Part shown: positions 13,370 through 26,300 of the stretch, in pieces
How the letters are laid out: every line of letters begins with the position of its first letter
How positions within the stretch are numbered: the first letter of the stretch is position 1
Source: Sclerurus mexicanus
Lineage: Eukaryota; Chordata; Aves; Passeriformes; Furnariidae
Assembly (NCBI GenBank): GCA_013396755.1
Contig: VWZF01002520.1
Location: 114,354-178,353 of the forward strand
DNA: 64,000 bases
Direction: 5' to 3'
The notes under the pieces: generated by a model
Told to the model about the DNA's origin: nothing
The model's database searches: none
The model's input: the letters and a program-made list of their open reading frames with translations, nothing else
Position numbers and translations under genes: made by a program

Positions 13370-14360
13370 TCTACCCCCCTGCCCCGAGCCAGGGATGCGG
13401 TCCTGCCCCGGAGTGCGGAGCCGGCGGCCGCTCCCTCGGGTACCGCTGGCCGCTGCCCCCGGCCCTGCGCGACCCTCCGACCCGGCGGATAAACCCGAGG
13501 TGCTGGTAAGGCGGCAGCTCTGAGGTAATCTGTTTTGAGGACACCCAGGAGGTCAAGCCTGCAAGTTAGATGAATTGAGTCATGTAGAGTTAAACTAACC
13601 CCTCCCACAGCCATGGACCACTAAAGCGCCCATTTTCATGAGCACCTCTCACTAAGGCAGCTCGGAGCCGGCGGAGGCTGAGAGAGGAAGAGGGGGAGCG
13701 AGGGAGGAGGGAGCGAGCATCGGCACTGATGGACGAGCCAAAGGGTAAGGACAGAAGCGAACCGCTGATCTCCAAAGGCAGCCCTCACCCTCGACGAGGC
13801 ATCCCCGGGCGGCGCGTCCCTCTCTCGGAGCCCGCGGAGCGCTGCCGGCGGTGGGCGAGGGCTCCGCGGCGGGGGCTTGCCGGGGTGGGCGCAGCCTTGC
13901 CGCAGTCCGCCCCCGGCTGACATCATCTTCCAGCCCTTGGACTCCTGGTCGCTTGTGAAGGGACAATGCCGAGTTGTGACTGGGGTGCCCGGGTGGGGGG
14001 CCGCGGTGCCCGCGGGCTGGCGGGTCTCCGGGCGGTGCTGCGGGGCGGGCGGGAGCGGGGGCTCCGCGCCGGCGTCTGCCAGAAGTTTGGCCGCGTCAGT
14101 GCGAGGGATTCCCTCCTCGCGGGGGGGAAGAGCCGGCTGCGAGTCCCGGCTGCCGCCGGCGCTGCCCGCGGGGCCGGGGCCGCTCTCCAAGGGCGAAGGG
14201 GACGGGGAGGGGACTGCAAAAACTCAGTGGAAGTGTTGGCTGTTAGGAAAACGCCAACCGTGGGAAGCAGTAGCTCTGAAGCTGGCAGCAGTGCTGTGCT
14301 GGGTACGAGGGGCTCTCAGTGCGTGGGCTCGGAAAAGGAGGATTCGCCACTCGGCAGCCT
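13370..14360 (+). promoter_or_regulatory. ENTPD1: CpG island, probable ENTPD1 promoter and 5' UTR
   Basis: Sequence turns abruptly GC-rich with dense CpG (blocks at about 13,380-13,510 and 13,780-14,360) in otherwise AT-rich surroundings. The first ENTPD1 coding exon lies inside it, so the transcription start and 5' UTR are expected just upstream of 13,729. I see no convincing TATA box, consistent with a CpG-island promoter. Several long open frames on both strands here are by-products of GC-rich sequence. Confidence 0.7.
13729..13744 (+). CDS. ENTPD1: ENTPD1 exon 1 (coding part, 16 nt: MDEPK plus one base)
   Basis: ATGGACGAGCCAAAGG is followed directly by the donor GTAAGG. Joined to exon 2 it gives an N-terminus of MDEPKGTKPKMSSTRK. 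Up to the conserved ILGF segment this aligns without gaps to the human N-terminus, with the same residue count. The placement in a CpG island and the good donor support it. If this exon were skipped, Met11 in exon 2 could serve as a start. Confidence 0.8.
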
Positions 14361-17300
14361 GGCAGCCCTCTGGCCTTAACTGCGGTCCAGTGGATCGGAG
14401 GAGGGACCCGGCAACAGCTCTATTGCACCGTGCTTTTTTTACAAGATACGTGTCTTGTACTAGGCTTTGCCTTTTATAATCAGCTGACACGGTGCACGTA
14501 GCAGTACCAGTCACACAACGTTTGGCAGAAACATTTCCTAGTTTAGTATCAGCTTTTGTCTATCTGGGTGCCTTACCCTCTGTTTACAGCGCCTTCCGCA
14601 GTATGGTCCGTCTTTTCTGTGCTGCTGGCAGCACTGTCCTCTGCGGGGCTTTCGAACACAAAACAGGAACTCTGACAAATAGGCAAGAAGCAGTAAACTG
14701 GAAAAATAACTGGGCAGAAAATTAGCACTGAAATTGAGTGAGAAGCTTAGGGATAATAGTTTTGATAGTTTCTTGTTCAGTACCAGGTGGAAGTCTCTAA
14801 TTTATCATTGTTATGACAACAGAGAAACAAAATGTGATTGTTTTTTTCCCCCCTAGAATAAACAAAATGGTAAACCAGACCTCTCCAAGGTTTTAACTTC
14901 ATAGAATGCAATGAATGGCATTTGATGGGAAGAAGCATTTTCTCAGTCTGACGTACATCAAAATTTAAAACAAAGTATGGCAGAAGGAGAAGGTTCGCTC
15001 ATTAGTTTATGCAGTCATGAGTGAAACTGGAAATATTTAGAGATAATTTGCTTCTGCCGAGGAGGGAGATAAGAATAGCTTTGAAATGAGTCTTTTAAAA
15101 GTTTCGTTCCAAAAATAAAATACAATGCGTGAAAGGAGATTTCTAGTGAGCGAGGAATCACAGGGAAGAAACATAGATAATGCGAACTGATTTAGCAAAG
15201 AGAGGGCCACATAAGCCTTCTTTTAGAAAGTGGAATTTTAAGGAGACTGAAGGAAACTGAAGAAAACTGACAGTGCTCAGGCCAGTTGCAGAAGAGGCAG
15301 TGATGGTGTCAGAATGGGCCAACCTGCAGAATGTGCAGGTCTTGCAAGAGCCTGAAGAAAATGAATGCAATAAATAATAAGAAACTGCATTTCATGTGTG
15401 AGAGAAGAAAACACAACACTGTTTTTGAGAAGTCCTCTTGCAGTATCTCTTAGAAAGGCAGCAGTCAATGGGTTCAACACAGGGCAATCCAGGACAGACA
15501 GTATCTATCAGGTATCAGGAAAGTTTCCAGCTTGAAATGAGGCACGAATGCATACCAAGGCCATGTCCTTTCATCAAAAAGGAATTACTAGGGAGTGTTT
15601 CAGTAAGAAACTTGTTTCCTGTGAGCCTTGTCCACAAGGACTGTAAAACACAGGTTTGAAACTCTACTATTCAGTTTCAGGAAGCCGGATTTTAAATATT
15701 GATGCTGTCATCTCTGCTATGACATTTGGATTAATATGTTAACATGGCCAAGGAAAAGATTCTGTTTGGGATGCTACAGAGCAACAGGTGTTGTCACTGG
15801 TGTGAATACCTTCTTGGGCAGAAAGCATGACAGCCTGAAAAATATATGTTACTGAAAAATATATAGGTGTGCTTCAGACTGGGGAGAACGTGATACTGAT
15901 CTCATGTAGACAGAAGTAGAAAATCAGTAGACCTTACAAAATACATCTATTTTAACACAGAAGGTACTAAGGTAGTAACTCTGATTTGAAGTGCTCTATA
16001 TACATGATGAATTAATCACTGTCAGATGACTGCTCTCTATGGATTGTTCCAGTATGCAACAGTAATCAAGCAAAATCTGATGAGAAAAAAAAAAAACAGT
16101 AAAGGAATGTGAATGAAAAATCACAAATTTAAAGAAGACTTATTGACCAGTACTTCAAAACCAAGAATGAGGATAACTTTGACTTGCTCATTCAGGCAGT
16201 GAAGGCAGGAAGTAGAAGTTAATACAAGTAAATGGAAAGGAAGTGGAGAAAGAGGAATTGGAGACCATCTGATGGAAAATGCAGACTGTAAATTGGGGAA
16301 GATTATTTAGAGAAAGTAAAGATGTCAGGGGAAAATATAAATTTAGCAGGACCAAGCACAAATGAAGCATTTTGTGTGTCTTAGGAACAAAATAATATAT
16401 ATCTAGCAATTGTATAATCATTATGGAGGTGGACAGGATAAGATTTTAATGATGATGCAGGAAAAAAAAACCAAAAATGTGTTGGTTAAATACTTTTCCA
16501 AATTTGAAGGGAGAGAAATTAATTCTGACATGAAGGAATATTTCATGGAAGTATTATAACTAACTAGCTTGTTTTGTAGATTTACATTTTTGGGGGCAAT
16601 AAGGTTTTAAAACAATTTGAAATTAAATATGCCAAATACTTACTGAGAAGATCTACACTCAATCATTTTAATTTTCAGCAAACTGGAACACTAGGGATAT
16701 CTCAGGCAATGGGAAGAATAGTATTGTTGACCCAATATCCCAGCAGTATGATGGTGGGTAGCCTGGAGAACAATTGCCAATTTAGTTTGACATCAGTTTA
16801 TCTAAATTACTAAATAGATGTCCTCAATAATCAAGTTTTAATAGCTAGTATTCTTTTGGTTTTGTGAAGGATAAAGCTTGTCAAAGTAGCTTTCAGAATA
16901 ATATTGTAGAAATTGGTAACACTGTCAAAATGGGTAACGGATGAATGCATTGAAAAACAAATTACTCATCCCAGATGGAAGCAAACATGTGAATTCATGT
17001 GGTCCCCTCGAGGGACCATATTAATCTGCATCCTAGAATGGAGATAGTCCCACCTTGAAAAGTCTGCAGCAAGAACCTCAAGAATTATATTTCTTTTGGG
17101 TTTGGACCTTGGCTTGAGAACGCATTTTATAAGAAGGGGTGGTGGGAAGTATTTCAAGTACTGGTAGATCTTTGAATTTGTCTTTGCTTTCTTGAAGGCT
17201 CTTCTGTTTACACAGTAAGTCAGCTGACTGAACAAAATAGATATCACACAAGCCTGGTGTGATTCTCATTTGGGAAAACAGGCTGCATTTTGTCTAATGC

Positions 17301-20300
17301 ATGTTATCACTCATTGAAGTTCTAGGAAAAAAATAAGTATTCTTAAAAACTTAGTGACTGTTGACTAAATCCTGTCTCTGAGTTAAAGGACTTCTAAAGC
17401 CTGACTTCTCCGATAGTTAGGAACTACTATACAGAAGGTGAACTGGAAGAACTAACTTCCCTGATTGCTATTTTACAGTCATGAGTTGGATTATAAGTGT
17501 AGGACTGGGAAGGCACTGGTCCTTTATTTTCCAACTAATTATTTGCACTTGTTTTATTTTTCAGAGATTAACAAATGTGGTTGAAAACAGTAAATATGAA
17601 TATCTTCCATGTTTAAACTTCTTCACAATAGATGAATTTCTGATGTTGTTCTGATTACAAAAGTCTCCCTATGGCTCTTCAGCAAAGAATAAGCTAAAGG
17701 ATTAAGACCTGATTAGCAATAGACCCTAAAAGTATTTATCAAAGGAAATAATCACTAAACAGCTGTGTTTTCAGAGAAGCTCTGCAAGAGGCCCAATGGC
17801 ATTAGACATTTTCAATAATGATCTAAAAAGTATAAAATCATTGCTGATTTACAGATGGAGTTTGTCAATGCTAGGAGGACCAGTACAAATACCAATTAAG
17901 TCAGAGGAAAAAGTCTGAAGAAGCCAAGAGTGGTTGGAAACATAAAGAGCAAATAAAAGGCTTCAAGCCAAGCTTGTAAAAGCACAGCTAATTTGACTTC
18001 AGAGGAAAATTGGACTTTCAAGTTCTGAATAGACTAGAGAGATTTCCAGACAATGTTGTCCAGAAAAAAAACATGCAGAGGTGCATGTATATCTATAAAT
18101 ATATATATATATATATGTGTGTCTGGGATAGCCATAACTCACAGTTTTTATTTTCTTATGTGTATGCCCAGCTGCATTACCCTGGGGGGGAGAAGGTTGT
18201 CCTCTAGTCAACCTTATATTAACCACTGCATCAAGTTTTTTATTTGCCTCTTAACTTATACTTACCAGAAGCATATAGGAAACCCTTGAGGAATTTCTAG
18301 AGGAGAAAGAATAAATTTATGAGGCTGGACACCTGAAAAGGGAAGGGTTAAAGGAGCTATAATAATTTATAATTTTTTGTTTTTTCTTAAGTTGCATAAC
18401 CAGCTTAGTATAGTGCAAAAGTATATGTGACTCTTGGTCACATTCCTTCTTTTCCTGAGACATCTTTGCACCTTTAGTACCTGTTGGTTTGGAAGCAACC
18501 AGGAAATGAAACTTTTGGGTTAATACCTGCTGGTACCTTCTTACTAGCCCAGTGCTCAGTAACAGTGTTCGACAGAGCAGGATCTGGTTGGAAGTGTGTT
18601 GAGACAGGAGCTGAGTTCTCAGCTTGGAAGTTACCTGTTCAAGGTGGTTAGGATGTTTTTAAAGACAGAAGGGTTTAGGCTGAACTGTGGGATGAAGTAG
18701 ATACACTGAGATGACTTTGGGGAGCCATCGCATAAGGGATTAGTATTGCTTGAGGCTGATCCAACTTAAACTGTAAAATTCCAGATCTTGTTCACAAGAG
18801 AAACACCACTGTTTGTTTTCCGAAAGTGAGTTAGGTGGGGACCACTTCTGAAATTCTGTTTTCTTATTGTTTTGTCATCTAGATGTGAGAGCTGGCTTTA
18901 TCTTTCAATTCAGTGGAAACTTCCCTTCCCTGAGCAAAGCTGAAAGTTTATGGCAGGCACTTCCATCACTATCTTGTAGTCACAGAGCTGTTGCCAGTAT
19001 GCTCACATGGAGAGCAGCAGAGCCTAAGAGTGCACTTCTACAGCTGGCGTAATCTGACATAAATCTGTGCTGCTGAAGGAGAAGAAAAAAGATGCCTGTC
19101 CTTGTCCCCTAGCCTTGTTCTTTTTATTCTGCAGTAACTTTCAGCTTGTCTAACTTGAAAGCCAACACTAGCCCAAGTGAGAGAACAGAAGGAGAGTAAG
19201 TGTAAAAGTCACTTAGATGAAAGTTACTGCGGGGTGAGGGGGGGAATCTTCACTGCAACAGAAGAAGAGACACAAAAACAGCCCTGTGCTCTGAAACAGT
19301 GCTGCATTAGCAGTACAAATAAAGAAATGAGTTAAAGGAAAAAGTGTGAGAGACCAGATGGAAGGGAACAGAGTCGGCTAAGTGCACACTGAACAAATTC
19401 ATCTGCTCACATCCTCTCATGTATTCACTGCCCCCAAATGTGGAAAATGCTGGAAAGACCTGTTTCTCAGCCTGCTCTTTGGGCTCCTTGTCCCTCTGTC
19501 CCTAGTGCTTCACTGGCTGTTCACACTCAAGGGTGATGAAGGCAGCATAATGGACACTGCTGTCACTACTCTGTTGGTGCTTAGCTACCACCAGCAATGC
19601 TACAACTATGCCTGTTATAGTTCTTGTCTGAACCCTTTGGGGTCCATATTTGTCCCTTCCAGCTTGGGAAGAGCTTTCTGTGAGGATCTGCAGAGCTGCT
19701 TCACTCTCTGCCTTCATATTGCCTTTCACATTCCCCTTGTGATGTCAACAGAGGAATGAAGTTTCTGGTATGAGGAGACATGCATCCATCAGTCTGACCC
19801 ACCAGTCTGACCCACACTGTCCCATGCTCCCTTGTGACCTTCATCTGGCTGTATGGTACATCTCTTCTGACTGAAAAGTAACCCTTATACGGTAGCTGAA
19901 CGGTTTACAGGCAGGGAATTGCACCTTTGAGCAAACACTTTTGTTTTGCTTAAGTAGAAGTTAAAGGCTCTTAGTTTGATTTGTATTCTCCACTTTGTGT
20001 CTGATCCTCCTGAGAGTCTTGGCCCTGATCACATAGGATGGTGAATGCCAGATTGTTCTTAAAGGAGAGGATGCAAAGAAAACGGACCTAGTTTTACAAA
20101 GGAATGGGGATTAGCTTGTCTTTTCATTAACTTTCTGCAATCTTTCAGGCAAAGCTCAAACCATCACTGCCCTTTGAGCTCCTGTGCTGGCTGGAAAAGG
20201 TGAGTCAGCAGTTTGGGACGCAGAAACCACTTCAACCCCTCAGCTGGTTCACAGCACTGTCACAGTCTGTTCGAAGAGCTGCTGTGGTTTCTAACGTTCA

Positions 20301-23300
20301 CCAGAAATGACAATGCAGCTGAGGGCAGGGGAGGCAGCCTCTGCACCTTTCTCCCTGGGCTGTAGCAAGAAGGAGTAGGCACCTCCAAAAGTGAGAGATG
20401 GAGGGAATTTGGAGACCCTTCAGTACAGCTAATGGGATGGAAATATCCAGAGTGCATGGCAGAGTCCAGGGAGAAGGCATGCAGCAGAGGCAAAGATAGA
20501 GCTCTGGTGTGGTGTTTGGGTTTGGTGGTGGCGACAGGTTAACAGAGTGGCATTTGTTCCTCCACTGAAAACTGCCCCTCCCTGCTACCTGCTCTTTGCC
20601 AGAATGGGAGGAGGTGGCTCTTGCCAGGGAGAACATCTGCTCTTGGCCACAAGCAGCCCTTGGCTGCTCGCTCCAGCTGCTTTATGGGAAATGCACTAGA
20701 AATCTGCAATTTTGTCTTGTATTGAATGTACCCAGTAAGTTGATCTAAAGCATCTATATATTTAGTCTCGCTTTCCTGAAATAATACAGAATGCTTGCTG
20801 TTTGTCAGCTTTGTTTGAGACTGCAATAAACATGAAAACAGCGGAAGCTGAAAAGAACTTTATTATGCTAAAGCTAGTGGTCAGGCTCTTGTTTACAAAA
20901 CTTAGAAATAGTGTTGTGACCAAAAGCATGAAAGACATACAGAAAAGAATAAAAGAATGTTCCAGCAGTGTTGTTTAGGATTTATTCTGTCATTAATCAA
21001 AGAGAATTAGAGCCTTATTTGAAAGGTAGAGCTATGGCATAAGACAGAGGTCCCTTTTTGTGGCAGAGCAAAGAGAGCAGTTAAGCAAACTGTGAAGCTA
21101 AACCTTTTCACTTCATCTTAAAAATAGTGGTTTACAATAGAACCTGGCCCCATGCTATGAACTCCTTGTTAAAGACAGTAATTTTACAGTTGCTTTTTAC
21201 GTTACAAAGCATGTCTCAACTACAGAGACTAGTAATTTCTCTACCAATTTAAGGACCTTCCAGTGTTGTGGCCACTTGGTTTCTAAGAATCCTAGCTGGA
21301 TCCCATAGGCTGTGCTGGGAATAGATGTCTTTCTATAAATAGGGATTTGGAGAACCTCTTCTGCCCCTTTGTTTCTCAGGGGACTGTAACCATAAATTTA
21401 CACATCTTGGGAACCTTTGGCGTGGTGTAGCAGTTAGTCTTTAGGTTTACTATCATCTTTATAATGTAGCAATGAATTCTTTTAACTCTGCTGGTTTCTC
21501 CTATCTCCATCCCTGAAGTCAGACTGCAGGAAGGAGACACAGGGAATGCCTTTTTTCCTCTACAGGACTCTGCTGCCTGTGCTTCTCTTTTTCAGCCTGT
21601 TTCTCGTAACCTAAACAACATTTTCAATTTTTATCCCGTTTTTAAAGTTGTAGCAGAACTGCACAGATATTGTAGCATGGGTCATGTGTACTTTACTAGA
21701 CCATTAATCTCCAAATTGTTGTTAGTCTGGCAGAACATCAGAGAATATATCAAAATGATGGAAGGTGAATTTAAGAGTAGTTCTAGCTAAAGCATGCTCT
21801 CTCCTCAGATCCTGGGAATTCTGCCTCTCTGCAGGAGGGAGTGTGCTGTGAGCCATGGTACATGAGACCTACCCAGACAAGCGGATGAGGTGCTCTACAG
21901 GACAGAGCACCAAGCATGTGCTACTGTCTCATGCTTTTTCATCCTCTGGGGAAATGGGACTAATGGTGCTGACCTCTGTAAAATCCTTGGCAATATATGG
22001 GTGAAAAGCACTGTGACAAATGTTACAATTTGTTATTAGGGAAAGGCTGAAATCCAACAGACAAAATTATGATGGTGGGCTCCAGCACTACCGGTTTGGT
22101 ATTAGTTTCCTATATATTGTGGGCAGACAGTGCTGCTGAGAGCTGAAGTCAGCTGAGAAAGCCACAGAGTCAAAGGGAGCTTGGGAATAGTGGGAAAGTA
22201 GTGAGAGAGTCCCAGCCTTGCTTGGTGTCTATGTGCTGGGAGAAGGTTGGACTTGCAAAACTGTCATGAGCATGAGAGAATGTGTGTGCACAAAAGTCTC
22301 CTTGTGAGTGTTGTGGTTTTGCTATGGAATAACTGCAGCTATCCTGTCTTGCAGAAGCTCTGTGGGAGAAGCCGAGGTTAATGTCAGCCTTGGCCTGCAA
22401 GCCTGGGTATAGGAATGCTACTAGGTCCCTGCTACACTGGTGACAATGGTCTCACCCAGTACTGTCACAGCATGCTGCTCTGCACATGACAGACTGAAAA
22501 CAGCTCCAGCTTTAATATTGTCAGTGAGATCTGGGATGTAAACTATTTAAAATCCTTCATGGTGAGTCTGGTAGTGGCACCCAAGGACGGGCTGCATTGT
22601 TCCCCTTCACGATTTCAACATCTCACTTCCAGAAGACCCTCACTGGTGCTGTGCTCATGTGTACTGTGCCACGAGCTCCAAGCAGGAGACCTGGCTACAT
22701 CTGAGAAGCACAGTTTCATGGTTACCCACAGCAGCCCTAAAGACTTAGTCCCTTTGCTGTTGCTATAACCTAAGCCAACCAAGGAAACCTTTTCCCAGCC
22801 ATGATGATGGCCTATGAAGTGAAGGTCCTGGCACACCATGCATAAGGTAGGCATGCAGCTGGACAAACAGATACTACAATGGGCCTGAAGGAAATGTGAA
22901 TGGAAGTGTGTATGTGTGTGTGTGTATAAAGTGACACAAATCAAGGGTTAAAAGAATGGTCTGTATTGATAAGCAAGGGCATGACTGACTGCAGTAAAAC
23001 TGGATAAAAGCTGAAAAATTGTGTGCCAACTCCGTCAGCCTGCACCCTGATAACCTCACATGGCTGGCTTGACAGAAAAGGCATGGGTGCTGATAAAGCC
23101 CTTGTGCAAATGACTCCTTGGAGAAGAAAACTGTGCTCCAGTGACAGAAGGATCACATTAAGCTCACAGCCCTCTCTGTGCAAGTTCTCCTCCTCTTCCA
23201 GCAGGAAGACAGACTGTGGGAGCAAAAGTACTCTAAATGAGGGGGGGAAAAAGGCACTGAGTGGCTACCTGTCCCAGGTAAATGAGATTTCAAGGCAAAG

Positions 23301-26300
23301 GGATCACACTGTAGTAACCATTAGCTCCTGAGGACATCAAAAGACCTGATCAAGAATTTGTAGCTTGCCAATAAAGAGGAATGCAGGAGGTGCAGCGAGG
23401 ACTTGGTATCTGGCATGCTTGGTCTCATCTCACACAGGATCCTGCCAGAGTGCCTGGGCGAGCTTAGTACATGTGAGTACAGGGTGAGTGATTGTGAGTG
23501 AGAAAATTAGCATGACTGAAACAATTTTTCAAAACCAACATCATCTTCCTGTTTCATAAGGTCTCTCACTGTTGCTGCATTAATTTGCTGTATCATAGCT
23601 CCATTAAAAACTGCTCCATTCTTAAACAAAGCTTTCACATCTTTTTCTCTTTTATAACTGGTGAGCCCATCAGAGTTTAAGAAAGTTTTGTTTTTTGGTG
23701 TGATCAGTGGTGCAAAAATATAATGAGGTCCATATTGAGCTGTAAGAGGCTCTGAGGGCTAAAAAATACTGGATGAAAATATCGAACAAAACAGGAGGGC
23801 AGGAAAAGTTGTCAGATGCTTTCAGTGATGGGAAGTGGAAAGCTGAAAGTACTCAAAAGCCTTTTGCCTTCACCATTCCCACCCAAAGTAAGTTGACTTC
23901 CCATGTCTGTAAAGGATGAGCAGGTTGTGACCCGGGAAGAGACCCACTGCTGAAAGTCATCTGAATAAGAGCGATCCGGGATCCCAGCCAGTTTATAAGT
24001 GGATTTTAAAGCTAAGGCTCCTACATCTGCACCACAGAGTTACTGTACAGCTCCTGTTTCTCCTTCAGCCTCTAGCCTTCATTTCCATACTTCACATCCC
24101 TTTAAGTGAGCCCCATCTCTTTGGGATCAAATCCTGCTTTCAATTAGTGTTGTCGTCCTTATCAGTATCTAAAGTTGGAGTTCTTTTTCTCTTGTTTGTC
24201 TTTTTCTGAGTTTTATTGTTTCCTGTGTAAGATGGTGGTTTCCATAGATACTTTGGATGTTATTTATCCATCCTCCCTGGACATACAGTTCCTCACAATA
24301 ATTACAGAGCAATTTGCCACTTCTGCTGGAGGCCTTGGCTCCTTCATCCATATCATTGCTATATTGAGTAATTTAACACTGTTGTTCTAACATTTCATCT
24401 TGATGAAATGATTGCCATTTCCTCATTACATAGCTTTCAATCCACATGACAGAACTCCTGTCCAGCAAGTTTTAAATTCAAAAACAGTACATTGCATGTC
24501 TAATTTAGAATTTTGTCCTGATAATTGTTGGAAACTTTAGCTCAGCTTTTCTCTGCTATGGGTAACTGTTAAACAAAACAGTGTTTTGTTATTCTTGTTC
24601 TCCTTCCCCCCCCATGAGAAATGTTATCAAAGGACAAAGTCTGGCAAAGTATTCAGGATTGGTGTGCTCCTATATGAGTGCTCAGCTAGCACTGACTGCT
24701 GTTCTTTCAGATGGCCCTTGCGTGAGTTTTCTGTCTTTATCCTGTCTCCACCTTGTCCCAGAGGAAAGCATATATTTTGCATTGCAGAGGTAGATGCTAA
24801 CATGAGTCACTGCTTGGTATTTAGTGGTGAGAAATTTGACCCCTATCAGTCTCCCCACATCCTAGCAGAAGCCAAGAAAAAGCTGGATGTGGCATAAGGT
24901 AATGCTTTTTTCTTTGGGTCAATGCTGCTCTTATTGGGCTACTTACTGCACAAGTGGGGCTGTTCTGCTGGTTCAGCATCACAAGAAGAGATGCCAGGGC
25001 AGCTCCAGGCCACATTTAAGGAATTACAAAGGAGACCATTAGAGTTACCAGTTTTCTAGTTAGATGATTTATAAATGGATTTGGGTTTTTTTTCTTGCTC
25101 ATTTATCCAGGAGATGTTAATAAATAACCTTTTCAATGTCCCTGCTGCTGCAGGAGATGTGAAGAAAGTGTGTGCTCATGGGAACTTGCTGCAAGTTCTG
25201 CAGCTGGGCTGGAGATCCTGTGGCTGGAAGGTGGGCTCCAGCTTGAGTTTGGGACTTCTCGTCCCACATTAGAGGGAGAATGGTGCTGAAAGAGGCTGGG
25301 AAACACAGTGGCAGGAGGGAAGCAGCAGGCCTGTAGCTGCTTTTTGCATGGGCCCAGGGTTGCTGGCCAGTCCGGCTGCTGGGGGGCTGTGCTCATCTTA
25401 GCAGAGACAGTTGGTGGCTTTTTTCTGTGCTATAGATTTGTCCTCTTTCCTGTAGCAGCCATGTCGCAAGCTTTTTTGCTTCATCAGCTGAAGTAACCTC
25501 TGTTTTGTTGGCTTTGACAGTGGGGAGTGTTGATTTCTCTGTCCCAGGAAGCATCTTTGGACTCACAGGCTAGAGCATGGAAACCTGGAGTGTTACAGAA
25601 GAGTGTTGGACTTCTCAGCTTGCAAGCAAGGGCTGGGAATGGAGAGCAGCTGGTGTTCTTATTGCTTTGGAGGAAATGCAGTGAGAAGTCAGAGCTATGA
25701 TGTGCATTTGCCAGGCCCAGTCCTGGGTGCAGTCTCTGCAGATGCCTGAGGGCTCTTCAGTCACCCAGAGGTGATGGTGGTTTGATGCTTCCACTGCAGC
25801 TCCTTGCACATAATGTGTGCAGACAGGACAGCCAACCCTGAGGTGAGCTCAGTTGGTTAGAGCCTGGTGCTAATAACACCAAGGTTGTGGGTTCAATCCC
25901 TCTATGAGCCATTCACTTGAGCTGGACTTTGATGATCCTTGTGGGTCCCTTCCAGCTCAGAATATTCTGTGATGAGGCTTGTGCACTTATCAGAAGGATG
26001 GGCTGCTGTGACTGTCTCTCTGTGCCCATGCTGCCTAATGCAAAATATTTCATGTTTGCATTTTGAAATAGTTGAGGCAAGAACAGTGGAGGGGGAGCAA
26101 GGGGAGAGGGGCCAGGAATGTGAATTAAGACATACAGACATACACATTGAAAGCCAAACTATGGCTTGATTATAAATGGGTTTCTTTTCCTGAGCCTAAT
26201 TCTTCCCTCAGGATTCACTGCACGCACATCCCAGTAATAAGTACTCTGAACTTTAGAGATTAATAACATCCTGTGCCAGCCAATTCATCCAGCAAAACTC

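Noticed and set aside
13636..14479. Long open frames on both strands in the CpG island (184, 200 and 137 codons)
   Set aside because: They overlap one another in different frames, are Arg/Pro/Gly/Ala-rich, and arise from scarcity of AT-rich stop codons.
25838..25912. Functional tRNA-Ile(AAT) gene
   Set aside because: Box elements and the anticodon region are recognisable, but the acceptor stem does not pair properly and a CR1 3' end is fused directly behind, so it is a SINE.
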